Notes: generated by a model from the letters alone, not told the origin. Shown: positions 1 to 9,482, counted from the first letter of the stretch. The stretch: 64,000 bases of DNA from Sinorhizobium sp. BG8 (GCF_016864555.1 NZ_CP044012.1:62001-126000); one strand, 5' to 3'. Made by a program: numbers and translations.

Positions 1-153
1 CCTGTCCGCCTCGGAGCAGATCATCACTGTCTTAAGGCCAAGCGCATGACAGGCCTTCTGAATTCTGGCTGCTATCTCGCCCCGATTGGCAATGAGCACA
101 GTATCGAAGCGCCTATTGGCTTGGTCGAGGTCGAGGTCGAAGGGCTCGCTCAT
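1..153 (-). CDS. accC: Biotin carboxylase AccC, N-terminus only (cut by window edge)
   Basis: This is the biotin carboxylase subunit of an acetyl-CoA-carboxylase-like enzyme, which carboxylates biotin on the carrier protein using ATP and bicarbonate. Only about 51 codons are present. They include [20 protein letters not shown], the hallmark N-terminal segment of the family. The ATG at 153 overlaps the accB stop by four bases (ATGA), so the two are translationally coupled. The start carries a short Asp-rich leader ([10 protein letters not shown]) before the domain. In rhizobia, second accB-accC pairs often sit beside pxp/LamB-YcsF genes; that neighbour would lie outside the window, so the physiological substrate is inference. 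Confidence 0.9.
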   Translation of the reverse strand, partial: MSEPFDLDLDQANRRFDTVLIANRGEIAARIQKACHALGLKTVMICSEADR

Positions 154-581
154 CCGGCAATCTCCGCAAGCATGTCACCCGTTTCGACTTCCGCACCATC
201 GACATCGGTCAGCTGGATGATGCGACCCGCACGCGGTGCCGTGATCCGATTGAACACCTTCATGGCTTCGATAATGAAGAGGGTCTGCCCCTCCTCCACA
301 GTGTCGCCGACCTTGACAAACGGCGGCTCACCAGGAGCGGGAGTGCGATGCAGGATACCGAAGACCGGAGCGGCTACTGTCTCGGAGGTTGCGCCACTCG
401 TGGCAGGCGCTGGAGACGTCTGTGTTGCCGCCTGCGAAACAGTGGCTTGCGCGGCACTTTGATGATCACGTACGCGGAAGATGCGAACCGTCGTATCTTT
501 TTCCGTGACGGACAGCTCGGTGACGTTCGACCGCCCCACGAAGTCAATCAAAGTCTTTATCTTCTCCAGGTCCATCAGCAT
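150..581 (-). CDS. accB: Biotin carboxyl carrier protein AccB
   Basis: This is the biotin carboxyl carrier subunit that shuttles carboxylate between biotin carboxylase and carboxyltransferase in the cytoplasm. The 143-residue protein has an N-terminal helical part, an Ala/Thr/Pro linker (about residues 40-65) and a C-terminal biotinyl domain. The biotinylation motif reads EAMKVFN, with the acceptor lysine in AMK. The length fits the family (about 140-160). A second in-frame ATG at 575 (MDLEKIK) is an equally good start. It is followed by accC with a 4-bp overlap. It may be a paralogue of the housekeeping copy. Confidence 0.9.
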   Translation of the reverse strand: MLMDLEKIKTLIDFVGRSNVTELSVTEKDTTVRIFRVRDHQSAAQATVSQAATQTSPAPATSGATSETVAAPVFGILHRTPAPGEPPFVKVGDTVEEGQTLFIIEAMKVFNRITAPRAGRIIQLTDVDGAEVETGDMLAEIAG

Positions 582-975
582 CTCGGCACATTGGAATGCA
601 ACTACCGATTACGGCCCTGTGCCGATATCGGTCATTGAATTCGTAGCATGATGCTGATGGCGATGGGGTCAGACGAAGTTTTGATGACCGGCAGATTCTA
701 AGCTGCGCCTCGAGCTGCCACTGATCTCGTAATGTCGGACTGATAGGCGAGAAAAGTGCCGCACCGCGGCCTGCGCACTCCGGAAATCCGTCCGTGATCG
801 TTAAACAGGACAAGGCAGCGCTGGAGGCGAAAACCCTGAGCCAGATCTCGCAAGTAGCATGGGCCAGGGCGGACGATTTGGCCAAACGACACCGGCCCCG
901 GAGCATCCTTCCCTTGCCGTCACAGGTTTGCCGGCCGACGATGCGGCGGGCAAACCGGAGTTTTGATCCCGATGT
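582..975. other. Intergenic stretch, no gene recognised
   Basis: This 394-bp gap lies upstream of accB and downstream of the MYG1-like gene. It should hold the accB promoter. Short open frames exist on both strands, but none has a recognisable protein or a good ribosome binding site. Confidence 0.5.
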
Positions 976-1905
976 TCAACCGGCTCTTTGCTCTGCGTCT
1001 TTGACCGCCAGATCGGCCAGTGCAAGTGCTGCCTCTCGCGTTTTGGCGGCAGCGATAAAGCGGCCATTGTGGCAGAAGCTCGCGCCTTCAACGCCCGTTG
1101 CCATCTCGAGGTCGTTCCCGGTAAGTCCCGCCCAGGCCGCGGGAAGGTCGGCGCGCAGATCGAACCCCTCCTCGGAGCGGCGAATTCCGGTCAGGCACCA
1201 ATCGGTCTCCCGAGGATGGATGACGAACAGCAGATGATCCGCACCTGCTTTGACGATGGCCGATCGAAACGGCATGCCCATCGGCAATTCGAGAACCCGG
1301 CCTTTTCCCACGGCCCCGATCGCCCGCAACACCAGCGCTTCGGCCCGCAGCTTGGCATTTATCCCTTCGATTTTCGCCTCGACGAAGCTCCCGGCTATCG
1401 CCGTCGCCGAATGGAATGCCCGATTGATCGCCTTCGGATCCGGCTCGTCGAAGACGGGTTTCAATGTTTCCAGCAATGAAGGCAGCGTCAGGCTGGTCAG
1501 CAGGCCGGCGCTATCCGGGCTAAGTGCACCATTATCGACGAGGTCGACCGGCAACACGAAGTTCGCATCGAAAGCGCCGTGCACGGTTTCAATAAAGGCG
1601 TCCGGGACCGAGAGGGCGGCCAGATAGTCGCGGCCAAAATGCTTCCAGATCAACCCGAATGAACTGTAGGGCCGACCGTCGTCGCGCTGAGGTGCTCCAC
1701 GCTGGTGATGATCAAAGATCCGAGCCGCCGCATCATAGGCGCCACCGACATCGTAGACGATACGATCATCGCCCGCCGTGATCCATTCCGGTGCCCTGCT
1801 TCGAACCAGCCGCGCTTGCGGGAAAAGCCGCGTGAGGACGACGGTGGACAACACTTCGTCCGCATGAAAACCGCCGGAATGCGTGACGAGAAAATCGGGG
1901 ATCAT
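976..1905 (-). CDS. MYG1 / UPF0160 family metal-dependent hydrolase
   Basis: The product is a 309-residue protein of the MYG1 (DHH-like phosphoesterase) family; eukaryotic members act as 3'-5' RNA exonucleases, and the bacterial role is unsettled. The N-terminus THSGGFHADEVLS carries the GxFHADE metal motif. YDVGG (about residue 51) and FDHHQRG (about residue 64) supply the Asp/His cluster typical of the superfamily. The C-terminal half has the conserved RxTDWCLTGIR-type segment and the ending with FCHNGRF. The ATG at 1905 is preceded by AAGG. It stands alone on the minus strand and has no clear functional link to its neighbours. Confidence 0.85.
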   Translation of the reverse strand: MIPDFLVTHSGGFHADEVLSTVVLTRLFPQARLVRSRAPEWITAGDDRIVYDVGGAYDAAARIFDHHQRGAPQRDDGRPYSSFGLIWKHFGRDYLAALSVPDAFIETVHGAFDANFVLPVDLVDNGALSPDSAGLLTSLTLPSLLETLKPVFDEPDPKAINRAFHSATAIAGSFVEAKIEGINAKLRAEALVLRAIGAVGKGRVLELPMGMPFRSAIVKAGADHLLFVIHPRETDWCLTGIRRSEEGFDLRADLPAAWAGLTGNDLEMATGVEGASFCHNGRFIAAAKTREAALALADLAVKDAEQRAG

Positions 1906-2117
1906 ACCAGGACCTTATGTTTGTAAATTCTGCCGAAACGCAGATAGCCAGTTTCCGGCCACATCTCAATCAGGTCATCTCCCAAACAGCGGGACGCCCC
2001 CATCCCGCCACACGGGCTCCGGTCCACAGACAGGCGTGGTGCGAAATCCCACTCTGAAGACATGAACAGATGCAAACGGTATCATTTTGCAAATCTGGCC
2101 TCGCAAGGATCCCGACG

Positions 2118-2609
2118 ATGATCGAGCTTTCAGCCCCCAATCCAATCTTGGAAGTCATCCTCGGCACCCTAACGATGATCGCCGTCATCTTTGTTCACGG
2201 CGCAGGCATTCGACTGATCAATCGGCGCTTCAATAGGGCTTGGATTCGGCTGACCGCTGCCACTCCACTTTGGCGGCTCGACCTGCTGCTCGCACTAACG
2301 ATCGGCTCATTGGCGTCGTTGCACTTCGCAGAGACTTTACTCTGGGCCGCACCGCTCGTGTTGCTGGATATAATTCCCACCCTTCGTGACAGCTACTATT
2401 TCGTCCTTGAGAGCTACACCACGCTTGGCGATGGCTCCGTCACATTGCCCGACCATTGGCGGCTGATCGGGCCAATCATAGCAATGTCAGGGCTTTTCAC
2501 GTTTGGCTGGACGGTTGGCGTTCTGGTGAACATCATGACAGCCTATGGAAAGGCCGACAGAGAACGGGCCGAGCGCCAAAACGGTGCAGTTCCTGCAAAG
2601 ACGGACTAG
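2118..2609 (+). CDS. Small ion-channel-like membrane protein (pore domain with altered filter)
   Basis: This is a 163-residue integral membrane protein with a helix near residues 8-30, further helices at about 55-95, and a re-entrant pore-like segment before a last helix. The segment SYTTLGDGSVTLPDHWR followed by a hydrophobic helix resembles the pore loop of bacterial two-TM/ion-channel-2 proteins, where TTLGxGD is usual. Here the filter reads TLGDG, so potassium selectivity is doubtful. The start chosen is the ATG at 2118 (MIELSAPN), which has AAGGA upstream; an in-frame ATG at 2070 lacks one. It is a single gene between the MYG1-like gene and the TetR gene. Confidence 0.6.
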   Translation: MIELSAPNPILEVILGTLTMIAVIFVHGAGIRLINRRFNRAWIRLTAATPLWRLDLLLALTIGSLASLHFAETLLWAAPLVLLDIIPTLRDSYYFVLESYTTLGDGSVTLPDHWRLIGPIIAMSGLFTFGWTVGVLVNIMTAYGKADRERAERQNGAVPAKTD

Positions 2610-2919
2610 CGGTCGGTGGTCGCTACCAACAAGTAGCCCCGTTTATCGGTTCCCGAGTTGGGAAGAGGACCGCGCCAACAGCTTCAGTCTTGTTTTCGCA
2701 CAGAGTGAACAACAATCGTGGCCGCTGACCAGACAGCCGTCGATTGAACAGAAAATCGGTGGACCGCATCGGTTAGGAGACGCGTCCTGGTCGACCGTCG
2801 TGCTTCTGAGCCGGCGCCAATGTGAATGTGTTCGCTAGAATCATTTCCAGCTCGACGATCAGGGATAGCTTCCCTGCCTGGACGGGAGTCGCGATGAACT
2901 CGACGAGTTCGCCGGCCGA
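2610..2919. other. Intergenic stretch, no gene recognised
   Basis: This 310-bp gap lies between two convergent genes (channel-like protein and TetR regulator). I see no convincing open reading frame and no clear terminator hairpin. Confidence 0.45.
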
Positions 2920-3585
2920 TTAGGCGGCGCCGAGGAGGCCCAGGTGTCGAGCGAGTGCAATTGTCGCCACCTTGAGGTCCTCTACGTCCTGTGTCCCTCG
3001 GAACACGAGCTCCTGGGTAATAATTCCGTCAATACCCGCCATTGCAAAGCTTGCCAGGCGATTGATCTTCTTTAGTACATCCGGCGACGGATCAGTAAAA
3101 AAGGTTGAGAAGACGTCGGAATGGAACCTGATGTAGTTCTCGTATTGACTCTTTGCGATCCACGCCATGTCCTTGTTCCGCAACGCGTAGAAGGTCAACT
3201 CGTACTGGACGATCTGGTTATCGAAACTTTCGCACACCACTTCCCAGTCCGTATCAAGCGCCCGGGCGATACATTCTTCCAGAGTCTTGGATCCGGCCGT
3301 GCCGGATCGAAGCCGAAAAGCCAGTCCGGATCCCAACCGATCCAATACGGAGTAGAGGAGTGCCTCCTTCGTTTCGAAATGATAGTGAAGAGTCCCCAGC
3401 GGAACCTGCGCCTTTTCGGCGATCAGGCGTGTCGTAGCGCCTGCCGCGCCCTCTTCAGCCAGAGCCAGCAAAGCGCCCTCGATGAGTCTCTCTTTGGTGA
3501 GACGGGTCTTCGGTCGTATCTTCTGACGTACTTGTTTGCTGTTGTTCTGCTCAACAGGGGCTTTCACGCTAAACGAGCCTCGCAT
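2920..3585 (-). CDS. TetR/AcrR family transcriptional regulator
   Basis: This is a one-component repressor of about 221 residues. The N-terminal helix-turn-helix spans roughly residues 30-75 (RLTKERLIEGALLALAEEG, then TRLIAEKAQVPLGTLHYHF), with the family signature GTLHYHFETKEALL. The C-terminal part is a variable ligand domain. Three in-frame ATGs (3684, 3603, 3585) are possible; the last gives a normal-length leader. It lies just downstream of the hydantoinase operon in the same orientation. I infer, without proof, that it may be the factor that binds the TGGTCA palindromes near hyuA; a GntR protein encoded elsewhere is the alternative. Confidence 0.85.
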   Translation of the reverse strand: MRGSFSVKAPVEQNNSKQVRQKIRPKTRLTKERLIEGALLALAEEGAAGATTRLIAEKAQVPLGTLHYHFETKEALLYSVLDRLGSGLAFRLRSGTAGSKTLEECIARALDTDWEVVCESFDNQIVQYELTFYALRNKDMAWIAKSQYENYIRFHSDVFSTFFTDPSPDVLKKINRLASFAMAGIDGIITQELVFRGTQDVEDLKVATIALARHLGLLGAA

Positions 3586-3827
3586 TTGCCATATGTCCGT
3601 CATGGCATGATTCGAGTCGAGCTTAACTACAAAAGGATGGTGTCTGAAGCGCGGTTTGAGTGGCCCGCAGGTCAATCGGCACAAAAATGCGTGATTCAGT
3701 CACGGAATTCGCAAGTCTCCGCGTCGTGAGGCACGAGCAGATATTCCGACCATCGGGACAAATACTTCGACGAGCTTCATGCTCCACCACCGGCCACACG
3801 GATCTGCAATCCTTCTCCGGCTTGGTG

Positions 3828-5216
3828 TCAGGACGCAAAGCCAATGCCTAGCCGGTCCATCGCGCGAAGCATAAGTGAACGCCGACCAGTCTCGTCCTCA
3901 CGCGCCAGATCTCGTTGCGACCAGCGCACGGCGAAATCCGTGAGTGGCTCGGGCGGGAACGGGACAGGGAAACTGCGTACCATGCGCAACTCCGTCCGCT
4001 CGGTCCGCCTGCCTTCCAGGAGGTCAAGCATGACCAGCGCGGCAAACCGCGAGGCAGACACGCCCTGGCCTGTGAAACCTAGCGCATAGGCAAGCTGCCC
4101 CTGCATGGATGTGCCGGCGAAGAGTGTCATACGGGCGGACGTGTCGATGATCCCGCCCCAGCTATAGTCGAACTTCACGCCATCAAGGGACGGGAAAGCT
4201 GCGGAAAAATTCGCTGCAAGCGTCGAGAACGTTTTCTCGCGATCAAGCAGTGCCCCGTCGCGGCGCCACCCCCGATAATAGATCGCATCGTACCCACCCC
4301 AGAGGATGCGATTGTCGGCGGTCTTGCGGAAATAATGAAACTGGTTCCCTGTATCCGCGATACCGTGGTCCCCAGTCCAGCCGATCGACTTGAACTGTTC
4401 CTCAGTCAGCGGCGCCGTCGCCAGAGAATAATCAAACACGGGCAGAATGGTGCGCCGCAGTTGCCGCAGAAGCGGTACCTCGGCATTGGTGGCCAGGGCG
4501 ACCTTTGAGGCCGTCAAACGGGCCTCAGGTGTATCGATCACCGCCCCATCCCGGCTGTGTGACAACTCTGTAGCGCGTGTCTTCTCGTAGATCTCGATCC
4601 CATTTGCGAGGCAGGTCGCTCTGAGCCCGCTTACGAGTTTTCCGGGATGAATCAGTGCATAGTTCGTCTCGAAGAGACCTGCGGAATAGACTGGCGAATC
4701 CAGTCGTCTGCGAAGCGCGGGGCCTGTCAGAAGTTCAGCCTCGATGCCCAAGCGGTCATATATCGCCTTCAGCTTTTGCAACGCATCGATCTGCCAGGGC
4801 CTTGCGGCCACGTTCAGTTTTCCGCATCGCTGAAATTCGCAGTCCATGCCATAGGTCGCCAGATCCTCCTCGAAATCATCGAGGTTCTGTCGTCCAAGGC
4901 GGACCAGTGTCTCTGCCTCCGAGCGCCACCGCGTCGCGGCGTTTGACACGCCATGCGAGATGCTCGGCGCGCAGAAACCACCGTTGCGGCCACTTGCGGC
5001 GTCGCCGCATAGACCAGCCTCTATGACGACGATGTGCGCATCCGGCCAGCGTTCGCGAGCCTTGAGTGCGCACCAGAGCCCGACAAATCCTCCGCCGACG
5101 ATGGCCAGGTCGGCGGAGATGTCACGGTCTAATGGCGGAAGCGCTGGCAGCTTCGGCAATGCGTCCTGCCAGACCGGGACGTGCTGGGCTGCGTCAAATC
5201 GAGTATGGTTCGGCAA
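3828..5216 (-). CDS. FAD-dependent amine/amino-acid oxidoreductase (DAO, OrdL-like)
   Basis: The predicted flavoprotein has 462 residues and probably oxidises a secondary amine or amino acid, giving an imine product. The dinucleotide-binding motif ADLAIVGGGFVGLWCAL is near residue 40, followed by VVIEAG and AASGRNGGF, typical of the DAO/OrdL (COG0665) group. The C-terminus has the FAD-contacting GFTGQGV. I chose the TTG at 5216 (PNHTRFDAAQ), seven bases after the hyuB stop, because the frame continues upstream only inside hyuB. As third gene of the hyuA-hyuB operon it may oxidise the N-methyl amino acid released by the hydantoinase pathway (for example sarcosine); that substrate is inference. 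Confidence 0.8.
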   Translation of the reverse strand: MPNHTRFDAAQHVPVWQDALPKLPALPPLDRDISADLAIVGGGFVGLWCALKARERWPDAHIVVIEAGLCGDAASGRNGGFCAPSISHGVSNAATRWRSEAETLVRLGRQNLDDFEEDLATYGMDCEFQRCGKLNVAARPWQIDALQKLKAIYDRLGIEAELLTGPALRRRLDSPVYSAGLFETNYALIHPGKLVSGLRATCLANGIEIYEKTRATELSHSRDGAVIDTPEARLTASKVALATNAEVPLLRQLRRTILPVFDYSLATAPLTEEQFKSIGWTGDHGIADTGNQFHYFRKTADNRILWGGYDAIYYRGWRRDGALLDREKTFSTLAANFSAAFPSLDGVKFDYSWGGIIDTSARMTLFAGTSMQGQLAYALGFTGQGVSASRFAALVMLDLLEGRRTERTELRMVRSFPVPFPPEPLTDFAVRWSQRDLAREDETGRRSLMLRAMDRLGIGFAS

Positions 5217-5223
5217 GGGAGCC

Positions 5224-6888
5224 TCACTGCACGTAGCCGTATTCCGAGCGAGCTGCTTCCATGGTGATCTTGCCCTCGTTAATGTCTGAGAGCACAGCAC
5301 TCCGATCGCGCCCGGCAGGACTACCCCACCCACCACCACCACCGGTGATCGTTTCAAGCTTGTCGCCTCGAGAAATGTTTAGGCGGTTCTTGGTGATGTT
5401 CAGTGTCTCGCCGTCTGCGCGATGAAGCGTGAGGCGCGCAGGTTTGCCCGCCTTGCCGCCTGAGAGTCCCCAGGGCGCAAATTCATTCTTGGTCTGCTCG
5501 GTGTAGAAGACGACATCGCAGTCATCGAGAAACTCGTAGACCCGGCGAATTGCCAGACCTCCGCGTTTTTCGCCGGCGCCGCCGCTGTCAGGAACAAGTT
5601 CTGTCGTCGCAATCCGGATTGGATATTGCTGTTCACAGATCTCCATGGGTAGCAAACCAATGTTGCCCATGTACGGGTCGACCGCCGACAGACCGTCATG
5701 AATGGTATTACCTCCCATTCCTCCCCCAAGGTCGTCTGCCATGACGACAGTCAACCCATTCCGCGGATGCACGCACTCGACCGCCATGCTCGAAAAGCCC
5801 ACGAATGCGCCGGCAACCTGAAGATCAGGTTTGAACTGCGCGATAGCACGGATCAACGTATCGGCGATCCGCTGGGCTGCGAGATGGCGCAGGCTTACAG
5901 CCGCGGGGAACGAGGGATTCACCGCTGATTTCGGTGGAAGGATTACATTGAGTGGGCGAAGCGCGCCGGCGGTCTGGTCTGCGTCCGGATCGAAGGCGGC
6001 CTTGACTGCAAAGATCACGGCAGACAGGGCTGCTGTGCGCGAACAATTCATTCCGCCCTTCATCTGAGGCGCGGTTCCGGTGAAGTCGACGGTGAGAGTG
6101 TCGCCCTCCTTTTGAACCTTGATGGCGATACGGACTGGCTCGCCGCCAATTCCGTCATCGTCCAGGAACCCCTCTGCAAAACCGGTCCCGTCGGCTACGC
6201 CGGCAAGCACTTGCCGGGTGCGGCGCTCCGACTGGAGCAAGCGTTCCGCCAAGGCATCCTGAAAAGCCTCCACGCCGAACCGATCGATGATCGCGGTGAT
6301 GCGACGAATCCCGAGGTTGGCCGAGGCGATCTGCGCCCGAAGATCCCCCATGCTCGAGACCGGGTCACGGGTGTTGTTTTCAAAGTAGCGCAGGACAGGC
6401 ACGCACTCGCGGCCGCCCTCCATGATCTTGACCCACGGAAACCTCAGCCCCTCTTCGTAGACTGATCTGTTTGCAAATCCCTCAGTGCCGGGATTGGGCC
6501 CACCAATATCGGTGTGGTGCGCAAGGTTCCCGATCCACGCGACGATCTTACCGCCATGGAACACGGGCGCAAAGATATGGATGTCCGGTGTGTGGGTGCA
6601 GCCGCGATACGGATCGTTGCCGATAAACATGTCACCCGGGTCAATCGTCTCGGGTGGGTTCTCCGCGAGCAGGAACGGCATTGAATAGGTCATCGATCCG
6701 AGGAGGGCGGGAATGTTCGCATCCTCGGCGATCGCCTCGCCCTTCCGGTTGAAGACCGCGCAGGAATAATCGAGCATTTCCCGAATAATCGGAGAATGTG
6801 AGCTCCTGCGCAAAGCGTCCCCGATTTCACCGACCGCAGCTTTCAGCGCGCTTCCGATCACAGCAACAGTCACAGGATCAATGCTCAT
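5224..6888 (-). CDS. hyuB: Hydantoinase B / N-methylhydantoinase beta subunit
   Basis: This is the 554-residue HyuB subunit of an ATP-dependent N-methylhydantoinase or 5-oxoprolinase type enzyme, which hydrolyses a five-membered cyclic amide ring. It opens with the family's conserved block (residues about 1-60, ending REMLDYSCAVFN). GDMFIGNDPYRGCTHTPDI and WIGNLAHHTDIGG are hallmark metal and active-site segments. GGGMGGNTIHDG and a glycine-rich tail (ETITGGGGGWG) also fit. The length is normal. Its ATG overlaps the hyuA stop by four bases, so the two subunits are coupled. The true substrate (hydantoin, N-methylhydantoin or 5-oxoproline analogue) cannot be read from sequence. Confidence 0.92.
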   Translation of the reverse strand: MSIDPVTVAVIGSALKAAVGEIGDALRRSSHSPIIREMLDYSCAVFNRKGEAIAEDANIPALLGSMTYSMPFLLAENPPETIDPGDMFIGNDPYRGCTHTPDIHIFAPVFHGGKIVAWIGNLAHHTDIGGPNPGTEGFANRSVYEEGLRFPWVKIMEGGRECVPVLRYFENNTRDPVSSMGDLRAQIASANLGIRRITAIIDRFGVEAFQDALAERLLQSERRTRQVLAGVADGTGFAEGFLDDDGIGGEPVRIAIKVQKEGDTLTVDFTGTAPQMKGGMNCSRTAALSAVIFAVKAAFDPDADQTAGALRPLNVILPPKSAVNPSFPAAVSLRHLAAQRIADTLIRAIAQFKPDLQVAGAFVGFSSMAVECVHPRNGLTVVMADDLGGGMGGNTIHDGLSAVDPYMGNIGLLPMEICEQQYPIRIATTELVPDSGGAGEKRGGLAIRRVYEFLDDCDVVFYTEQTKNEFAPWGLSGGKAGKPARLTLHRADGETLNITKNRLNISRGDKLETITGGGGGWGSPAGRDRSAVLSDINEGKITMEAARSEYGYVQ

Positions 6889-8924
6889 TTCGTCCGCTCC
6901 AGAATGATGTAGTCGTTTTCGTCGTAGTGCCCGATCCAGCAGGGCGGAATGACGGTGGTCGTGTCGAATTGCTCGATGATCGCCGGCCCCTGGATTGTCA
7001 TGCCGGAACTTAGCTCCGAGCGATGGACGATCATCGTGTCGACATAGTCATGGGCACTCTCGAACCAGACCTTGCGGACGCTGGGAGGCATTGTCCGCGC
7101 GGCACTTTCGGCGCGTGGCGCGGACGCGCTCGCCACCATGCCTATCCCAACGCAGCGGACTGCGGTGATTTCCACCCGAGAACCAGGCGCGGAGTAGCCG
7201 TACAGCCGCTCGTGCTGCGCGTGGAACCGCTTAACGATCTCACTGATGTCCTCGTCCGGAAGAACCTTCAGCGTTACGGCATACTCCTGTCCGAAATACC
7301 TGAGATCCAGGGCGTTTTCGAAGCGGCACTGCTCCTGCCTCAGGCCGTCTTCGGTCAGATCAGAAAGCATCTCGCCTTCGAGCTTGCAGTGGACTGCGGA
7401 AATGTCTGATGGGTTTGCCACCTCGACATCGATGAGCATCGGCTCGGAAATGTCGTGGCGCAGCTCCGAACGCAGCAGACCAGCTGCACTGAGCAGCCCC
7501 GGATGCGGCGGGATCACGACTTTAGGAATGCCGAGCGAATCCGCGACGCTACAGACACCGAGGCCGCCGGCGCCGCCCGCGGCAAGGAGAGCATATTCCC
7601 GCAAATCCTCGCCGTAGCTGGTCGCGGTCCGCTGGATGGCGCCCGCCATGTTCGCCTCCATCACGGAGACTATGCCATGTGCCGCCTGTTCCACGGTGAC
7701 TGACAGCTTCTGGGCAATCTCGCCGACCGCCGCGATAGCCGCGTCGCGATCCAGCTTGAGTCCGCCGCCAATCAGCCCCGATGGGCCAAGCCGGTTCAAC
7801 ACGAGTTGCGCGTCGGTCACGGTTGGAGCGGTGCCACCTTTCCGGAAGCATGCCGGGCCCGGGTCAGCGCCTGCGCTTCGCGGTCCGACCTGAAGTGCGC
7901 CACCCGTATCGACCCAGGCGATCGAGCCTCCGCCTGCGCCAATCGTTTCGATCTGGATGTTCGGCACGTGAAGAGGCATGCCCCCCGGCAGCTTCATCTC
8001 GAAGCCGACCCGGACATCGCCGTTGCTTATAATGGCGATATCCGCACTGGTGCCACCAACATCGAGTGTCACGAGATTGTCGATGCCGACGGTCTCGCAG
8101 ACATTCTGGGCACCGACAACGGCTGCGGCTGGCCCTGACAGAACCAAATGATGCGCCCGCTCGCCCATGCAGCGGCTGGCCGTAGCAATGCCGCCGCTGC
8201 TCTGCATGATGAGGAGATGCGCCCGGAAATCCGAGTCCTTGAGCCGCTCGAGAAGGCCGCGGATGTAGGGGTCGAGACGGGGTGCCAGCGCCGCGTTGAT
8301 TGCGGTTGTGGCAAATCGCGGATATTCGCGAGCCTCGCGGGAAATGGACGAGGAAGCGACCGCATAGGCCTCGGGTGCCTCTTCGTCGATGATCTCGACG
8401 AGGCGTCGCTCATGCGCCGGATTGACGAAGGAAAAGACGCCCGTGACGGCGAAGGACCGGACCCCGTCCTCACGCATCCTGCGCACAGCCTGGCGGGCCG
8501 CGTCCTCGTCAAGTCCGTTGACGACCTCGCCGCCGGCCGCGATGCGGCCGCTAACTTCGTGGCGATGATTGCGGGGGATAAGGACCTGCTTGGGAGGATG
8601 AAGTAACTCGTAGGGCTGCGTGCGCTGCTGGGTGGCAACCTCTATGACATCACGGCAGCCAGAGGTCGCAAGCACGCCAGCGGGTGCAAATGTCTCCTCG
8701 ATGACCATGTTCGTCGCAATGGTCGTACCGTGAACAACGGCATCCACATCCTGCGGGCTTAAGCCGGCTTTGTCGAGCAGCCGAATAATCCCGTCGAGCA
8801 TGGCCTCTTCGGGGTGATCCGGCCGGGATGGAACTTTCTCTACAAAAGTCTTCCCCGCTACCTGATCGACGAGCACGCAATCTGTAAAGGTGCCCCCCGT
8901 GTCAATTCCGATGCGCCTCTCCAT
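6885..8924 (-). CDS. hyuA: Hydantoinase A / N-methylhydantoinase alpha subunit
   Basis: This is the 679-residue HyuA subunit, the ATP-grasping partner of HyuB. The N-terminal actin-like phosphate loop reads RIGIDTGGTFTDCVLVD (residues 4-20). HGTTIATNMVIE, the block ending GPAAAVVGA and LDVGGTSADIA are further family hallmarks. The start is the ATG at 8924 with GTGAGGG upstream. A perfect 14-bp palindrome lies 34 bp before the start and a second copy 68 bp further upstream, so expression is probably repressor controlled. A decayed duplicate of this gene's start lies at 10213 on the opposite strand. Confidence 0.93.
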   Translation of the reverse strand: MERRIGIDTGGTFTDCVLVDQVAGKTFVEKVPSRPDHPEEAMLDGIIRLLDKAGLSPQDVDAVVHGTTIATNMVIEETFAPAGVLATSGCRDVIEVATQQRTQPYELLHPPKQVLIPRNHRHEVSGRIAAGGEVVNGLDEDAARQAVRRMREDGVRSFAVTGVFSFVNPAHERRLVEIIDEEAPEAYAVASSSISREAREYPRFATTAINAALAPRLDPYIRGLLERLKDSDFRAHLLIMQSSGGIATASRCMGERAHHLVLSGPAAAVVGAQNVCETVGIDNLVTLDVGGTSADIAIISNGDVRVGFEMKLPGGMPLHVPNIQIETIGAGGGSIAWVDTGGALQVGPRSAGADPGPACFRKGGTAPTVTDAQLVLNRLGPSGLIGGGLKLDRDAAIAAVGEIAQKLSVTVEQAAHGIVSVMEANMAGAIQRTATSYGEDLREYALLAAGGAGGLGVCSVADSLGIPKVVIPPHPGLLSAAGLLRSELRHDISEPMLIDVEVANPSDISAVHCKLEGEMLSDLTEDGLRQEQCRFENALDLRYFGQEYAVTLKVLPDEDISEIVKRFHAQHERLYGYSAPGSRVEITAVRCVGIGMVASASAPRAESAARTMPPSVRKVWFESAHDYVDTMIVHRSELSSGMTIQGPAIIEQFDTTTVIPPCWIGHYDENDYIILERTK

Positions 8925-8957
8925 CCCTCACATGCTCCTCTCATATGCAATATTAAA

Positions 8958-8971
8958 TGGTCAATTGACCA
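8958..8971. promoter_or_regulatory. Operator candidate 1: TGGTCAATTGACCA
   Basis: This is a perfect 14-bp inverted repeat, extended by TTAA on both sides into a nearly perfect 24-bp palindrome. It lies 34 bp upstream of the hyuA start. The design resembles GntR/FadR-type operators (TGGTC-N-GACCA), but a TetR site is also possible. Confidence 0.65.
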
Positions 8972-9025
8972 GTTAATATTGCCGACATTTCTTTGTTATC
9001 GCGAGACTTACACGGTTTCTAAAAA

Positions 9026-9039
9026 TGGTCAACTGACCA
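9026..9039. promoter_or_regulatory. Operator candidate 2: TGGTCAACTGACCA
   Basis: This is the second copy of the TGGTCA-N2-TGACCA palindrome, flanked by A and T runs. It lies 68 bp from copy 1 and about 102 bp upstream of hyuA. Confidence 0.6.
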
Positions 9040-9482
9040 ATTTTCTATATGATGACCGAATTGCCGGATCGAAAAAAGCGCAGCTCGCGAACAATCGCAA
9101 GAGAGCTGGCAGGATGTAACGATCGCGCAGCCCGAAGCACACGAATGGGTGAGTGAGACCGCGAAGGCGGGAACTACATCGCGACCAACCCTGTAATATG
9201 AAAGCAAATCGGGACATCCGCGGCGCGGCAATCGAGGACATCGACCTTGCGACCGGGCGCCAAATGCAGGGCACTCAAGCCGCCAGCCTGTCAATCGCTG
9301 GACGGCTCAAGAACCTCGTTGCGGCAGCCTCTGTAGCCGCAAAGCCTTGTCGCAACGCCTTCTGGTAGCTGCGCGGAGGCGGACCGCAATAAATTCCGCA
9401 GGCCTGAAGTGTACCCAACCTTACCGGACAATCAGCCTAGGTTGTCTTGCGCTGATAAACTGCCGAGGGGAGACCACCAGCC

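Larger units (their letters stand above)
8925..9482. promoter_or_regulatory. hyuA promoter region with two palindromic operator candidates
   Basis: This 558-bp region lies between hyuA and the cupin gene. Near hyuA it is AT-rich and holds two operator-like palindromes. The part from about 9100 to 9480 contains only weak open frames (for example on the plus strand at 9198-9368) that I could not assign. Confidence 0.55.

Noticed and set aside
9198-9368. Small plus-strand open frame (MKANRDIRGAAIEDIDL)
   Set aside because: No recognisable similarity and no ribosome binding site of note; left as part of the control region.
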